From assembly GCA_036502085.1 (NCBI GenBank), contig DASXZD010000005.1, forward strand, positions 62,001-126,000: a DNA stretch of 64,000 nucleotides. The letters run 5' to 3'. A program made the position numbers and the translations under genes. Source of the stretch: PALSA-505 sp036502085. Lineage in GTDB: Bacteria; Actinomycetota; Actinomycetes; Streptosporangiales; Streptosporangiaceae. Position 1 is the first letter of the stretch; the number at the start of each line of letters is the position of its first letter. A model generated the notes under the pieces. The model saw nothing but the letters and a program-made list of their open reading frames with translations. It did no database searches and was not told the origin of the DNA. Of the stretch, positions 33,340 through 42,666 are shown piece after piece.

Positions 33340-34836
33340 GTGGTCAAGCCCGACGGTCGGCTGAGGGATGACCTGGATCCATCTGACCACCCGCCCCGTG
33401 ATGCCTGCGGCGTGTTCGGGGTCTGGTGCCCGGGCGAGGATGTCGGCAAGCTCGCCTACTACGGTCTGTACGCGCTGCAGCACAGGGGCCAGGAGTCGGC
33501 GGGCATCGCGGTCAGCGACGGCGAGCGGATCGTCGTGTTCAAGGACATGGGCCTGGTGGCCCAGGTGTTCGACGAATCGGTGCTTAACACGCTGCGCGGG
33601 CACGTGGCGGTGGGCCACTGCCGGTATTCGACCACCGGCGCCTCGGTGTGGCAGAACGCTCAGCCGACCTTCCGGGCCACGCCGACCACGGCCATCGCTC
33701 TCGGCCACAACGGCAACCTGATCAACACGCTGGAGCTGGCCGCCCGGCTGGGCCGTGGCGCGGCCGGGGCTGGCGACAACGGCGCCGCCGGGCTGCTGCC
33801 GGCCGGACTGGCCTCGACCTCGGATACCGACGTGCTCGCCGCGCTGTTCGCCAGCCCGCCGGGAGGCGCCGTCTCCGGGGACGTCGAGGAAGCGGCGTTC
33901 GTCACGCTGCCGCTGGTCCGGGGCGCGTTCTCGCTGGTCTTCATGGACGAGCACACGCTGCATGCGGCCAGGGACCCGCAGGGCTTCCGGCCGCTGGTCC
34001 TCGGCCAGCTGACCGGCGGCTGGGTGGTGGCGAGCGAGACCGCGGCGCTGGACATCGTGGGGGCGTCGTTCGTCCGCGAGGTAGAGCCCGGCGAGCTGAT
34101 CAGCATCGACGAGCGGGGCGTCAGGTCGCGCCGGTTCGCCGCCGCCGAGCCCAAGGGCTGCCTGTTCGAGTACGTGTACCTGGCCCGGCCCGACACCACG
34201 ATCGCCGGCCGCGGCGTGCAGGCCACCAGGGTGGAAGTCGGCCGCAGGCTCGCGGCCGAGCATCCGGCGCAGGCCGACCTGGTCATCCCGGTGCCCGAGT
34301 CGGGTACCCCGGCCGCGATCGGGTACGCGCAGGCCAGCGGCATCCCGTACGCCCAGGGGCTGGTCAAGAACTCCTACGTGGGCCGGACCTTCATCCAGCC
34401 CAGCCAGACGATCAGGGAACGCGGCATCAAGCTCAAGCTCAATCCGCTCCGCGACGTGATCGCCGGGCAGCGGGTGGTCGTGGTGGACGACTCGATCGTC
34501 CGGGGCAACACCCAGCGGGCCATCGTGGCCATGCTGCGCGAGGCGGGCGCCGCGCAGGTGCACGTGCGGATCTCCAGCCCGCCGGTGGCCTGGCCGTGCT
34601 TCTACGGCATCGACTTCGCCAGCCGCGACGAGCTGATCGCGGGCCGGGCCACGGTGGCCGAGGTCGCCGCGTCCATCGGGGCCGACTCGCTTGGCTATGT
34701 CTCGCTGGACGGCCTGATCGCGGCGACCACGCTGCCGGCGGGGCGGCTCTGCCAGGCCTGCTTCGACGGCAACTACCCGATCCCGGTCGCCGAAGCGGAC
34801 CGGGGCAAAGACCTGCTCGAAGGCGCCCGCTCATGA
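33340..34836 (+). CDS. purF: Amidophosphoribosyltransferase PurF
   Basis: The 498-residue enzyme has a short propeptide before the catalytic Cys23 (ACGVFGVW), the class II glutaminase domain (YGLYALQHRGQESAGIAVSD, VGHCRYSTTGAS) and the PRTase loop VVVVDDSIVRGNTQRAIV. Cysteines in FEYVYLARPD-adjacent CLFEYVY and in CQACFDGNYPIP are in the places of the Fe-S-cluster type. It catalyses the first committed purine step, PRPP plus Gln to phosphoribosylamine. It starts at GTG 33340, and its stop overlaps the purM start. Confidence 0.97.
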   Translation: MVKPDGRLRDDLDPSDHPPRDACGVFGVWCPGEDVGKLAYYGLYALQHRGQESAGIAVSDGERIVVFKDMGLVAQVFDESVLNTLRGHVAVGHCRYSTTGASVWQNAQPTFRATPTTAIALGHNGNLINTLELAARLGRGAAGAGDNGAAGLLPAGLASTSDTDVLAALFASPPGGAVSGDVEEAAFVTLPLVRGAFSLVFMDEHTLHAARDPQGFRPLVLGQLTGGWVVASETAALDIVGASFVREVEPGELISIDERGVRSRRFAAAEPKGCLFEYVYLARPDTTIAGRGVQATRVEVGRRLAAEHPAQADLVIPVPESGTPAAIGYAQASGIPYAQGLVKNSYVGRTFIQPSQTIRERGIKLKLNPLRDVIAGQRVVVVDDSIVRGNTQRAIVAMLREAGAAQVHVRISSPPVAWPCFYGIDFASRDELIAGRATVAEVAASIGADSLGYVSLDGLIAATTLPAGRLCQACFDGNYPIPVAEADRGKDLLEGARS

Positions 34837-35900
34837 CCGAGCCCAGCCCAGCCGCGAGCTATGCGGCGGCGGGGGTGGACATCGACGCGGGCGATCGCGC
34901 GGTCGACCTGCTCCGCGCGCACGTGGCCCGCGCCACGCGGCCCGAAGCGGTCGGCGGCATCGGCGGGTTCGCCGGGCTGTTCGACGCGCGCAAGCTGGCC
35001 GCCTACCGGCATCCGCTGCTGGCCACCTCCACCGACGGCGTGGGTACCAAGGTCGTGATCGCCCAGCGGCTCGGCCGCTACGACACGGTGGGGATCGACT
35101 TGGTGGCGATGGTGGCCGATGATCTGGTGGCCTGCGGCGCCGAGCCGCTGTTCCTCACCGACTATGTGGTCTGCGGCACCGTGCGGCCCGACCGGATCGC
35201 CGAGATCGTGTCCGGCGTCGCCGAGGGGTGCGTGCGGGCCGGGTGCGCCCTGCTCGGCGGGGAGACGGCCGAGCACCCGGGTCATTTTGGGCCGGACGAC
35301 TTCGACCTGGCCGCTGCGGCGACCGGGGTGGTCGAGGCGGACCAGCTGCTCGGCCCTGACCGGGTGCGGCCCGGCGACGCCGTGCTCGCGATGGCGTCCT
35401 CCGGCGTGCACTGCAATGGCTTCTCGCTCGTCCGGATGGTGCTGGACCGGGCCGGGCTGGCGCTCGACGCGGAGCTTCCCGGGTTGCCGGGCACGCTCGG
35501 CGAGGAGCTGCTGATTCCGGCGCGGATCTACGCCAGGCAGTGCCTGGCTCTGGCCCACCAGTGCGACGTGCACGCCTACGCGCACGTCACCGGAGGCGGG
35601 CTGGCCGCCAACCTGGCCCGCGTGCTGCCGCCGGGGACCACTGCGGTACTCGACCGCGGCACCTGGCGTCCGCCCGCCGTGTTCGGCCTGCTCGCCGAGC
35701 GCGGCCGGGTGTCGCAGGGCGAGATGGAGCGGGTCTTCAACATGGGCGTAGGCATGGTCGCCGTGGTCGCGGCCGACGCCGCGGATCAGTCGGTCGACTT
35801 GCTGGCCGCGCTCGGCGTGCCCGCCTGGCAGGCCGGCGAGATCACCCGGTCCGATGACGCAGAAGGCACGGCACAGCTATCCGGATCGCACGCTGACTAG
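34833..35900 (+). CDS. purM: Phosphoribosylformylglycinamidine cyclo-ligase PurM (AIR synthetase)
   Basis: The 355-residue protein has SYAAAGVDIDAGDRAVDLLR, LLATSTDGVGTKVVIAQRLG, VAMVADDLVACGAEPLFLTD, AGCALLGGETAEHPGH and HVTGGGLAANLARVLPPGT, the signature of PurM. It converts FGAM to AIR with ATP. Its ATG overlaps the purF stop (ATGA). It is the last gene of the operon and is followed by a bidirectional hairpin. The last ~20 residues are not conserved. Confidence 0.97.
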   Translation: MTEPSPAASYAAAGVDIDAGDRAVDLLRAHVARATRPEAVGGIGGFAGLFDARKLAAYRHPLLATSTDGVGTKVVIAQRLGRYDTVGIDLVAMVADDLVACGAEPLFLTDYVVCGTVRPDRIAEIVSGVAEGCVRAGCALLGGETAEHPGHFGPDDFDLAAAATGVVEADQLLGPDRVRPGDAVLAMASSGVHCNGFSLVRMVLDRAGLALDAELPGLPGTLGEELLIPARIYARQCLALAHQCDVHAYAHVTGGGLAANLARVLPPGTTAVLDRGTWRPPAVFGLLAERGRVSQGEMERVFNMGVGMVAVVAADAADQSVDLLAALGVPAWQAGEITRSDDAEGTAQLSGSHAD

Positions 35901-35927
35901 CCGGTCTGCCGCTTCCGGGCGCACGCT

Positions 35928-35963
35928 AGCTGACCGGGCCGCGAACAGGCGACCCGGTCAGCT
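35928..35963. terminator. Hairpin terminator between purM and DUF3073 gene
   Basis: Arms AGCTGACCGGG (35928-35938) and CCCGGTCAGCT (35953-35963) are perfect inverted copies between convergent genes. Confidence 0.7.
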
Positions 35964-35973
35964 GCACAGTCCC

Positions 35974-36162
35974 TTAATCCGCGTCGTCCTCGTCGGCGTA
36001 CCGCCCGGCGAGATCGTCATAAGGCTCGGTGTAGTCCTCGTCCTGCTGGTCCGTGCTGCTACCCAGCTCCGCCTGTAGCCGGTCAAGGTCCATTCCGCCG
36101 CTGTTGTACTTCAGCTGGCGTGCCACCTTGACCTGCTTGGCCTTGGCTCGGCCGCGCCCCAT
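35974..36162 (-). CDS. DUF3073-family protein (62 aa)
   Basis: The small protein starts MGRGRAKAKQVKVARQLKYN, followed by SGGMDLDRLQAELGS and a very acidic tail. This is the DUF3073 family, found next to purM across actinobacteria. The basic head and acidic tail suggest nucleic-acid or protein binding, but no function is known. It is convergent with purM. Confidence 0.9.
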   Translation of the reverse strand: MGRGRAKAKQVKVARQLKYNSGGMDLDRLQAELGSSTDQQDEDYTEPYDDLAGRYADEDDAD

Positions 36163-36816
36163 TGGCTCGACCCCCTCGAACGCTCATCAGGCCCGGTCAG
36201 GCCTCTGCTGACTATAGGCTTGCTCACTATTGGGCTCACTGCCGCCGCTGCTCGCCCGCTCTTCGCACGGTAAACCGACCCGTCGCCAGCTCCACCTTAT
36301 GGAGGGCAGCGCGTGCCAGCGTTGGTACGCCTATAAAGGTACCTGGTTTGCGTGCTCCGCGCTCACGCTGGCGGTGGGTCGGCGAAGCCCAGAGCCGCGC
36401 GGGCGAGAATCAGGCGACGCTGCGCGCATGCGTGCGTGCTCTCCGCGTCTGAGGCGAGCGTGACGCCGGCGGCGGGCGCGGCTGCTGCTTCTCGGGTAGC
36501 CGGAGGCGAACGAGGCCGCGACAGGCTCTCTGACGGCCTCGGCGGGTGCCGGTTATGTCGGAGGTGAGTTTTCCCGATTCCGGCACGATGCGACGGTGCG
36601 TATCGCTAGAATCACGCAGCGTGACGCAGATCAGCCGTACAACGGGGCAAGCCGCGACGAAAAACTTGCTCCTGGTGGTCGACGTGTCACCGGTCGTGAT
36701 GGCAATATGGTCTCTGTTGGCCATATAGGACATCCCGACAGGCTCCAGACGGAGCACCAGGCAAACAGCAAGGATCGCAGGATCGCAGTACCGGTCCAGG
36801 AGGAGAGGCCGTACAC
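36163..36816. other. Non-coding gap before bldC
   Basis: I see no convincing gene in this 654-base stretch. Short frames present have no codon bias or ribosome site. The last ~150 bases, before bldC, contain a partly symmetric AT-richer piece (GGCAATATGG, GGCCATATAGG) and probably the bldC promoter; its long upstream region fits a highly regulated gene. Confidence 0.5.
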
Positions 36817-37020
36817 ATGTCTGCACGTACACCCGAGGCCGAGCCGCTGCTAACCCCGGCGGAGGTCGCGACGATGTTCCGAGTGGACCCGAAGACCGTC
36901 ACGCGGTGGGCGAAGGCCGGCAAGCTGACCTCCATCCGTACGCTCGGGGGTCACCGCCGGTACCGGGAGACCGAAGTTCGTGCACTGCTCGCGGGCATTC
37001 CGCAGCAGCGCATGGAATAA
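36817..37020 (+). CDS. bldC: BldC, MerR-like developmental regulator
   Basis: The 67-residue protein is almost only a helix-turn-helix: LLTPAEVATMFRVDPKTVTR, WAKAGKLTSIRTLGGHRRYR, ETEVRALLAG. Size and sequence match BldC of Streptomyces, a small MerR-type protein that binds direct repeats head to tail and controls vegetative growth and the onset of sporulation. GGAGGAG lies 10-16 bases before the ATG. It stands alone, with long non-coding gaps on both sides. Confidence 0.95.
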   Translation: MSARTPEAEPLLTPAEVATMFRVDPKTVTRWAKAGKLTSIRTLGGHRRYRETEVRALLAGIPQQRME

Positions 37021-37837
37021 CGCCCGGTTCCCCGCCGCCGTGGTGCGATGTGGCCGTGCCAGCCATCATCGGGCTACGGGGGCGTCAGGGGCCGTCGTCG
37101 GCCACGGTGCAACTGGGACCATCGTCCGGCGACGGCACGTCAGGGGTCATCATCCGGTCAGTGCACCCAGTCACTTCCGGGCGACGACCGCATAACCAGG
37201 CACTATCCGGCTACGGGGCATCACCAGTCACCGTCAGGCGAGGGCGAACGACCCGCCACCACCTGGCTACGGGGGCTTCCGCGTAGGCGCCCATCCGAGG
37301 CGGCACACGACCAGCCGTTCCTCTCCAGAGCGCCGCATCACCAGTCACTGCCGGTTGAAGGCGCACAGTGCTCATCCCACTGGGCCATCCACTGGCCCGG
37401 CAACGAAGCCGGGCCAGTCACCGTCAGGCGGTGGCCAGGACAAGATGCTCCATCTGCGTCGTAGCACCGGGGTCGGTCCCGGCGGCCAAGCCGCCAGCCG
37501 CGCGGTGGCCTGAAGGCCATCGTCGCCGGGCCGTCCTGTAATGATTCCAGGCACGTACGGGCGCGGCCATGCTGCGCCCGTACTGGCTGGAGTGGGCATC
37601 GCGGTACTCACTCTGAGTAGCATTATAAAGTTTTTGATAACTCTTCGTATTCAGCGGCGTGGTCTGCCATACTGGCGGCGCTGGCCGTCCCTGATCTGAC
37701 GGCGGCGATTTGCTTGGCGTCCGCGCACCAAGCGGCGCACGCGCTCGCGACGCGTGCATATGGGGTTTAGCTGCGACGACCGCTCTCTTAAGACCCGCCA
37801 GGGCCAGAGCGAGACGCCGCATTCAGGGGAGGACGCC
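37021..37837. repeat. Non-coding stretch with degenerate short repeats after bldC
   Basis: No gene is supported in these ~800 bases. Between 37060 and 37450 several short words recur with changes: GGCTACGGGG, GCATCACCAGTCAC, CACCGTCAGGCG and CATCATCCGG, at irregular spacing. They look like a degenerated repeat family rather than a CRISPR array, since unit and spacer lengths are not constant. Around 37615-37650 there is an AT-rich island (ATTATAAAGTTTTTGATAAC) that could hold a promoter for the pseudogene downstream. Confidence 0.5.
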
Positions 37838-38432
37838 ATGAGTGATCCAGAGTTGGCTGCGCACGCCCAGCGCGCGGCGCTGCGGCTGGAGCAGTCGTGG
37901 GACCGCTGGCGTCGTTTGCACGGGCTGGCGGCGCACAAAGCACAGCCGGTATCAAGTTATGTGGGCTATTCCCTGACCGAGCCATGGGGCAGCCTCGCGT
38001 GGTTTTCGGGATAGCCGCCGAAGAGGCAGAGCATCTCGCCGCCCTGCTCGAGCACGACGAGTGCGCAGACCCCCGGTACCGCCAGGGGCTGCTCTGGGAG
38101 CCTGAGTCGCGGGAGCGCCCGGACCAGCCAGGCGAGTGGCGGGCTAGCAATGCCCGGCTGCCCGAGCCCGCCTCCCAGGACGTCGGCCCGACCGAACGCC
38201 AGCCGGCGGAGCCGAGTTCGCTGCCGACCTGGCCAGCTGGGCGTCTGGCGAACTGCCCGGCCAGGCCTGCACGCGGCTCGCCTCGTGGCCTGCTCCGAAC
38301 GCAGCCGCGCCCCCGAACGAGACGGCAAAACCACGGCTCACCTCCCCGCTGGACGCGTCGGCCCAGAACGAGGCGGCTTCGGAATCATCCGGTTCGCGCG
38401 TGTCGGCTCCGCCTGGATTAGCCCGTCACTAA
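37838..38432 (+). pseudogene. Actinobacterial conserved protein gene with two frameshifts
   Basis: From ATG 37838 (GGGGAGGA before it) the frame reads MSDPELAAHAQRAALRLEQS, WDRWRRLHGLAAHKAQPVSS, YVGYSLTEPWG. A one-base deletion in the GGGG run near 38000 moves the expected continuation (GQPRVVFGIAAEEAEHLAAL, LEHDECADP) to a second frame, and a further shift near 38200 leads to a third frame ending SRVSAPPGLARH with TAA at 38430. I recall the N-terminal block from a conserved actinobacterial family of unknown role. A hairpin follows. Confidence 0.65.
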
Positions 38433-38455
38433 CGCCTCGCATCATGGGCCCCGAT

Positions 38456-38510
38456 GATCGCGAAGACTTTGGCGTGCTCCCATCTCCCACGCGCCAAAGT
38501 CTTCGTGATC
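38456..38510. terminator. Long hairpin terminator
   Basis: Arms GATCGCGAAGACTTTGGCG (38456-38474) and CGCCAAAGTCTTCGTGATC (38492-38510) pair with one mismatch, around an inner GCGTG/CACGC match. It follows the pseudogene stop by 24 bases. Confidence 0.75.
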
Positions 38511-39155
38511 AAGCTTCGCGGGTTGCCCGACGGGGGCGCAATCGACTGCATCGGGCGGCTTGGTTGAGGTTGGTCAGAGCCTCTGTCGCGGAGGTTTCCG
38601 GACGGGTTTGTCCGGCTGTAGGGGGACCCGTCGCAGTACTACGTAAAAGTAATGCTTCCTCCCAGCTACTTGCGCTGGACATCAGGAACGCGTATCACAG
38701 GATCACGGGGGAGCTCACTCGGACCATGTTGGGCATGACGGACTTGACGGACGCACCTACCTCGACGGGCTTAGCCGCTCGCCACCCCGAAGGTGTCTCA
38801 ATGCACGAACAAGCAGAACTCGCGTGATGTGGCCGGGCTCTGACGTGCCTGCCGGCAGTGAACTCGCGGGTTTTCCGCGTCCGGGTCTGCCCGCCGCCCT
38901 GGTGGGCAATGTAATGTTTTTTTCTCAGCCTGGCGGCAGCCGATACTCAGCTACACATGGCACAGTAGACAGGATGGCGTGCAATGCGAGATCTTCCGGG
39001 CCCGCTGGATAGGCTCGGGTAAGTCGTCTGGGCCCGGCACGGCCAGGCCCCGGGCCGGGCCCAGACACGCGCACGGGGGTGAGCCTTTACATCCGGCCCT
39101 GAAGTCCTGGGCGGGCTGATGATCTCGGTGCGGATGAAAAGGGTTCAATGTAGGA
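38511..39155. other. Non-coding gap
   Basis: No supported gene lies in this ~645-base stretch. Short frames on both strands lack family-like sequence or ribosome sites. A short A/T run (TAATGTTTTTTTCTC, near 38912) is the only striking composition change. Confidence 0.45.
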
Positions 39156-40895
39156 GTGCCGATCACCGTCGCTCCCGGATCTGACGGGCCCGCCGCTGGG
39201 TCGGCTACTGCTGTACCGGCTACTGCTGTGCCGATCGCCATCGGTCCCGGCGGCGACGGATGTCTCCTGATGCGCGACCTATCTCTCGACGGCTCGGCTA
39301 CGGTGTGTACCGTTCGGGAAAATGATCTTGTAACGTCCATCGAGAGCCTGGAGCGAAGCGGCCGGGTCCGCTGGGTCTGGGCGACGGCGGCCGGCTGCTA
39401 TCCGGAACTGCTGAGGAACGGGCTGCGGCTGGCGCGCTGCCACGATGTGGCGCTGGTCGAAGCGGTGCTGCTGGGCCGGGACGGGCGGCCGGGTGAGCCT
39501 GCGACGGTGGCGGCGGCGTGGGCCCGGCTGCGCGGGGAGCAGGTACCGCGTCGTCCCGCCGGGCCGGCCGCATCGCCCGGCCGGCAGCAGGCGCTCTTCG
39601 AGACGGCCGAGCCGGGCCTGCCGGACGGCGACGCATCGCTGGATGCGCTGGCCGCCGTGTATGCGGATCAGCTCAGCCGGATCGCCGCCGACGAGCGGCC
39701 GGGCCGGATGAGAATGCTCGCCGCGGCGGAGTCGGCCGGGGCGCTGGCCGCGGCGGAGATGAGCTTTGACGGGCTGCCCTGGCGGGCCGACGTGCACGAC
39801 GACTTGCTGGCCGGGCTGCTCGGGCCGCGGCCGCCGCACGGGTCGAGGCCCCGGCGGCTGACCGAGCTGGCCGAGCAGATCGCCGCGGCGTTCGGAGGGC
39901 GGCCGGTCAACCCTGACTCGCCGGCTCAGCTGGTGCGCGCGTTCGCCGCCGAGGGCGTGGTGATTGCCTCGACTCGGTCCGAGGTGCTTCGCGGCATTGA
40001 CCACCCGGCCGTCCCCGTGCTGCTCGAATACAAGGAGCTTGCCCGCCTCCACAGCGCGCACGGCTGGGCGTGGCTGGATGCGTGGGTCACCGCCGGCAGG
40101 TTCCGCCCGGAGTACGTGGTCGGCGCCGTGGTGTCCGGGCGGTGGGCGTCGAACGGCGGCGGCGCGCTGCAGATTCCCCGCGTGCTCCGCCGGGCGATCA
40201 TCGCCGACCCGGGCTGGACGCTGGTCGCGGGGGACGCCGCGCAACTGGAGCCCAGAGTGCTGGCCGCGCTGGCCGGCGACCGTGCGTTCGGCGCGGCGGC
40301 GGCGGCCGGGGACCTGTACGCGGAGCTGGCCTCGGCGTTCGGCGGAGACCGGGCGAAGGCCAAGCTGGCCTTGCTCTCGGCGATGTACGGCGGGGCGGGC
40401 GGCGAGGCCGGCCAGCTGCTGGCCGTGCTGCGCCGGCGGTTCCCTGACGCGGCCGGCTACGTGGAGGCCGCCGCGCGGGCGGGGGAGGAGGGCCGGGTCG
40501 TGCGTTCGGTTCTCGGCCGGTCCTGCCCGCCGCCGTCGGCCGCCTGGCGGTCGCTGACCGCCAGTTCGAGCCCGGCCGCCGCCCGGTCAGTGCGGTCCAG
40601 GGGACGATTCACCCGGAACTTCGTGGTCCAGGCCAGCGCGGCTGACTGGGCGCTCGTGCTGCTGGCCGGACTGCGGCGCAGGCTGGCCGGGCTCGCGGGA
40701 CAGGGGGAGCGCCCGCAGCTGGTCTTCTTCCAGCATGACGAGGTGGTCGTGCACTGCCCGGAGGTGCTGGCGGACGCGGTGGTCGCGGCGATAGCGGAAG
40801 CGGCGCAGGAGGCCGGCCGGCTGGTGTTCGGCGCGACGCCGGTGCGGTTTCCCGTGACGACCGCCGTGGTCAGGTGCTACGCCGACGCCAAGTAG
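39156..40895 (+). CDS. Bifunctional 3'-5' exonuclease / DNA polymerase (PolA-like, actinobacterial)
   Basis: The 579-residue protein has family A polymerase motifs in its C-terminal half: motif A VAGDAAQLEPRVLAALAGDR, motif B region KLALLSAMYGGAGGEAG and motif C LVFFQHDEVVVHCP. The N-terminal half corresponds to a reduced exonuclease-like domain (SGRVRWVWATAAGCYPELLR, CHDVALVEAVLLGRDGRP). This compact actinobacterial protein lacks the 5' nuclease of PolI; its job in replication or repair is not well defined. The GTG at 39156 has an AGGAG right against it, so the true start may be the GTG at 39228. Confidence 0.85.
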   Translation: MPITVAPGSDGPAAGSATAVPATAVPIAIGPGGDGCLLMRDLSLDGSATVCTVRENDLVTSIESLERSGRVRWVWATAAGCYPELLRNGLRLARCHDVALVEAVLLGRDGRPGEPATVAAAWARLRGEQVPRRPAGPAASPGRQQALFETAEPGLPDGDASLDALAAVYADQLSRIAADERPGRMRMLAAAESAGALAAAEMSFDGLPWRADVHDDLLAGLLGPRPPHGSRPRRLTELAEQIAAAFGGRPVNPDSPAQLVRAFAAEGVVIASTRSEVLRGIDHPAVPVLLEYKELARLHSAHGWAWLDAWVTAGRFRPEYVVGAVVSGRWASNGGGALQIPRVLRRAIIADPGWTLVAGDAAQLEPRVLAALAGDRAFGAAAAAGDLYAELASAFGGDRAKAKLALLSAMYGGAGGEAGQLLAVLRRRFPDAAGYVEAAARAGEEGRVVRSVLGRSCPPPSAAWRSLTASSSPAAARSVRSRGRFTRNFVVQASAADWALVLLAGLRRRLAGLAGQGERPQLVFFQHDEVVVHCPEVLADAVVAAIAEAAQEAGRLVFGATPVRFPVTTAVVRCYADAK

Positions 40896-40948
40896 CCCGG
40901 CTCGGCCGGCTGGGCTGCCTGGCGCCGGTCAAGGTGCTGCCCGAGTGG

Positions 40949-41374
40949 TCAGGCGACGGCGGGCTGGTCGGTGCCGCAGTACTTGCACCTGGACGCGGCC
41001 GCGGGAAGATCAGCGGACAGGCAGGCCGGGCACGTCTTGACCGGCGGCGGGTCACCGAACGCGTCGGCTCCGCGGCGCCGCTGGATCGCCTTGTAGGGCA
41101 CCACGATCGCGAAGTAGATGACCGCCAGGTAGATGACGAAGTTGATAAGCGCGCCGATCAGGCTACCGACGTCTAGGAACGTCTTCGGGTTACCCGTTCG
41201 CAGCACCACGCCCAGGCCAAGATGCTTGCCTCCTTCGATCGCCGCCAGCAGCGGGTTGATGATGTAGCTGACGAACGCGCCGATCAGGGCGCTGAACGCG
41301 AGCGCGACGACCAGGCCGACGGCCACCTCGACGACGTTGCCGCGCATCAAGAAGTTCTTGAATCCCTTGAGCAT
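40949..41374 (-). CDS. mscL: Large-conductance mechanosensitive channel MscL
   Basis: The 141-residue protein starts MLKGFKNFLMRGNVVEVAVG and has two membrane helices (VVEVAVGLVVALAFSALIGA; NFVIYLAVIYFAIVVPYKAI) with a loop between, as in MscL. It opens under membrane tension to release solutes during osmotic downshock. An unusual tail has four cysteines in a zinc-ribbon pattern (TCPACLSADLP, SRCKYCGTDQP). GGAGGGG lies before the ATG. It is convergent with the polymerase gene. Confidence 0.95.
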   Translation of the reverse strand: MLKGFKNFLMRGNVVEVAVGLVVALAFSALIGAFVSYIINPLLAAIEGGKHLGLGVVLRTGNPKTFLDVGSLIGALINFVIYLAVIYFAIVVPYKAIQRRRGADAFGDPPPVKTCPACLSADLPAAASRCKYCGTDQPAVA

Positions 41375-41540
41375 GTGGAACCCCTCCTGTCCCTAACCTG
41401 CGGTCAGGCAGGCCTGGTGCCCGGGGCGCACCTGGGCATGGACGGCATAATGTCCGGTCAGCGCGATCATGGCAAGGACATCGGCCTTCGCCACGGCCGT
41501 CGCGACCGGACGTGCGGAGGTGCCGGTCCACGGGCAGACG

Positions 41541-41577
41541 CATGGGCGGGGCCTGCGTTCAGTAGGCCCCGCCCATG
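41541..41577 (-). terminator. Perfect 14-bp-stem hairpin
   Basis: Arms CATGGGCGGGGCCT (41541-41554) and AGGCCCCGCCCATG (41564-41577) are exact inverted copies and follow the small antitoxin-like gene on the minus strand. Confidence 0.75.
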
Positions 41578-41587
41578 TCGTCGACGG

Positions 41588-41800
41588 CTACCGGTTCTGG
41601 TCCTGCCCGTCGTCGCCCTGGCCGCCAGCGCCCAGGAAGTTCTCGGCCCGCTGCTCACCTTCCTTGATCTGGTCGCCGAAGCGGCCGCCGGTCTTCTGAT
41701 CAAGGAAGTCCCCCGCCTTGTCCAGGCCCTCCTGCACCTGATCAGGGTGCTCGCCCGCGAACTCCTTGGCCTTGTCGGCAAACTCACCGAAGTCAGGCAT
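41588..41800 (-). CDS. Rv0909/MT0933-type antitoxin-like protein (70 aa)
   Basis: The 70-residue acidic protein (PDFGEFADKAKEFAGEHPDQ, VQEGLDKAGDFLDQKTGGRF, GDQIKEGEQRAENFLG) matches the MT0933-type antitoxin family, all helical and highly charged. AGGAGGGG lies eight bases before ATG 41800. No toxin partner is next to it, so it may act alone or be a general stress-type protein; the antitoxin role is inferred from the family name only. Confidence 0.8.
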   Translation of the reverse strand: MPDFGEFADKAKEFAGEHPDQVQEGLDKAGDFLDQKTGGRFGDQIKEGEQRAENFLGAGGQGDDGQDQNR

Positions 41801-41895
41801 GACACATCCCCTCCTGGTCATAGCGACTTTGACCATGCACCGCATGGCCCTGCCCGGCCCGCTGCGCCGTCAAACGCCGGCAGGCGGGAGCCCCG

Positions 41896-42324
41896 TCAGC
41901 CCGGCCTGCGGTGCGCCTCCCTGGTCGCGAACGTCACGCGCCAGGCTTCGTCCGTCCGCCCGTCGATGTCGAGCACCCAGGTAAACCGGCGGCCCGGCGG
42001 CAACTGCAGGACGGTATTGAAGGCCACCGGCACGTTGATCTCCGCCCCCGGGGCTACTCCGGCCGGGCGGCCCGCCTCGATCTGCCCGGCGGCCTGGATG
42101 GGCGGCTCGCCCGTGCTCGGGCCGGGGAAGGGCTGGCCGTCCTCGTCGAGCAGCCGCAATACGAACGCGGATCGCTCGTTGGTCTCCTGCCAGGGCACCT
42201 GGAAGAGCAGCGCGATCCCGCACGGGATCGGCCCGGGTGCGGCCGTGGACCATCCGCCGCCGGCGATGAACAGCTTGCCGTCTGACACCTGCGCGTGGTC
42301 GGCAAGCATCATGGTGACTCTCAT
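41896..42324 (-). CDS. DUF6941-family protein (142 aa)
   Basis: The protein starts MRVTMMLADHAQVSDGKLFI and continues AGGGWSTAAPGPIPCGIALL, FQVPWQETNERSAFVLRLLD, AFNTVLQLPPGRRFTWVLDI, a beta-rich pattern typical of DUF6941. No catalytic residues or signal are seen. It starts nine bases after a GNAT gene on the same strand, so the two form an operon. Function is unknown. Confidence 0.75.
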   Translation of the reverse strand: MRVTMMLADHAQVSDGKLFIAGGGWSTAAPGPIPCGIALLFQVPWQETNERSAFVLRLLDEDGQPFPGPSTGEPPIQAAGQIEAGRPAGVAPGAEINVPVAFNTVLQLPPGRRFTWVLDIDGRTDEAWRVTFATREAHRRPG

Positions 42325-42333
42325 GAGAGCACC

Positions 42334-42666
42334 CTAGAGCGGGTGACCGGTGTCGGTCTCCGCAGTTCCCCAGTCGATGGCCGCGCGGGCCGCGATATCG
42401 GGGTGCCGCTCCAGCCAGCCGCGGGCGAATGGGCACAGCGGCACCACGGTCAGCTCTTCGGCGACGGCGCGATCCAGCGCGGCGGCGACCAGGGCCCCGC
42501 CTATGCCGCGGCCCTCAAGCTCCGGCGGCACTCCGGTGTGGGTGATCACGAGTCGGCGTCCGCGGTGCCGGTACTGCAGCTCAGCGAGCCGGCCGTCGGC
42601 CGTCAGCTCGAAACGGGAGGCTTCGGTGTTGTCGATGATCTGTCCGGCGTCGGCCACGGTATCCAT
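42334..42666 (-). CDS. GNAT-type N-acetyltransferase of the small YjdJ-like group
   Basis: The 110-residue protein has RLAELQYRHRGRRLVITHTG, VPPELEGRGIGGALVAAALD (acetyl-CoA loop) and VPLCPFARGWLERHPD, the compact GNAT form also called Gcn5-related N-acetyltransferase-like with a Cys near the active site. Substrate unknown. It is the first gene of the two-gene unit with the DUF6941 gene and is divergent from plsB. Confidence 0.85.
   Translation of the reverse strand: MDTVADAGQIIDNTEASRFELTADGRLAELQYRHRGRRLVITHTGVPPELEGRGIGGALVAAALDRAVAEELTVVPLCPFARGWLERHPDIAARAAIDWGTAETDTGHPL

Noticed and set aside
37060..37450. Possible CRISPR array
   Set aside because: Repeated words vary in sequence, length and spacing, and no cas gene is in the window.
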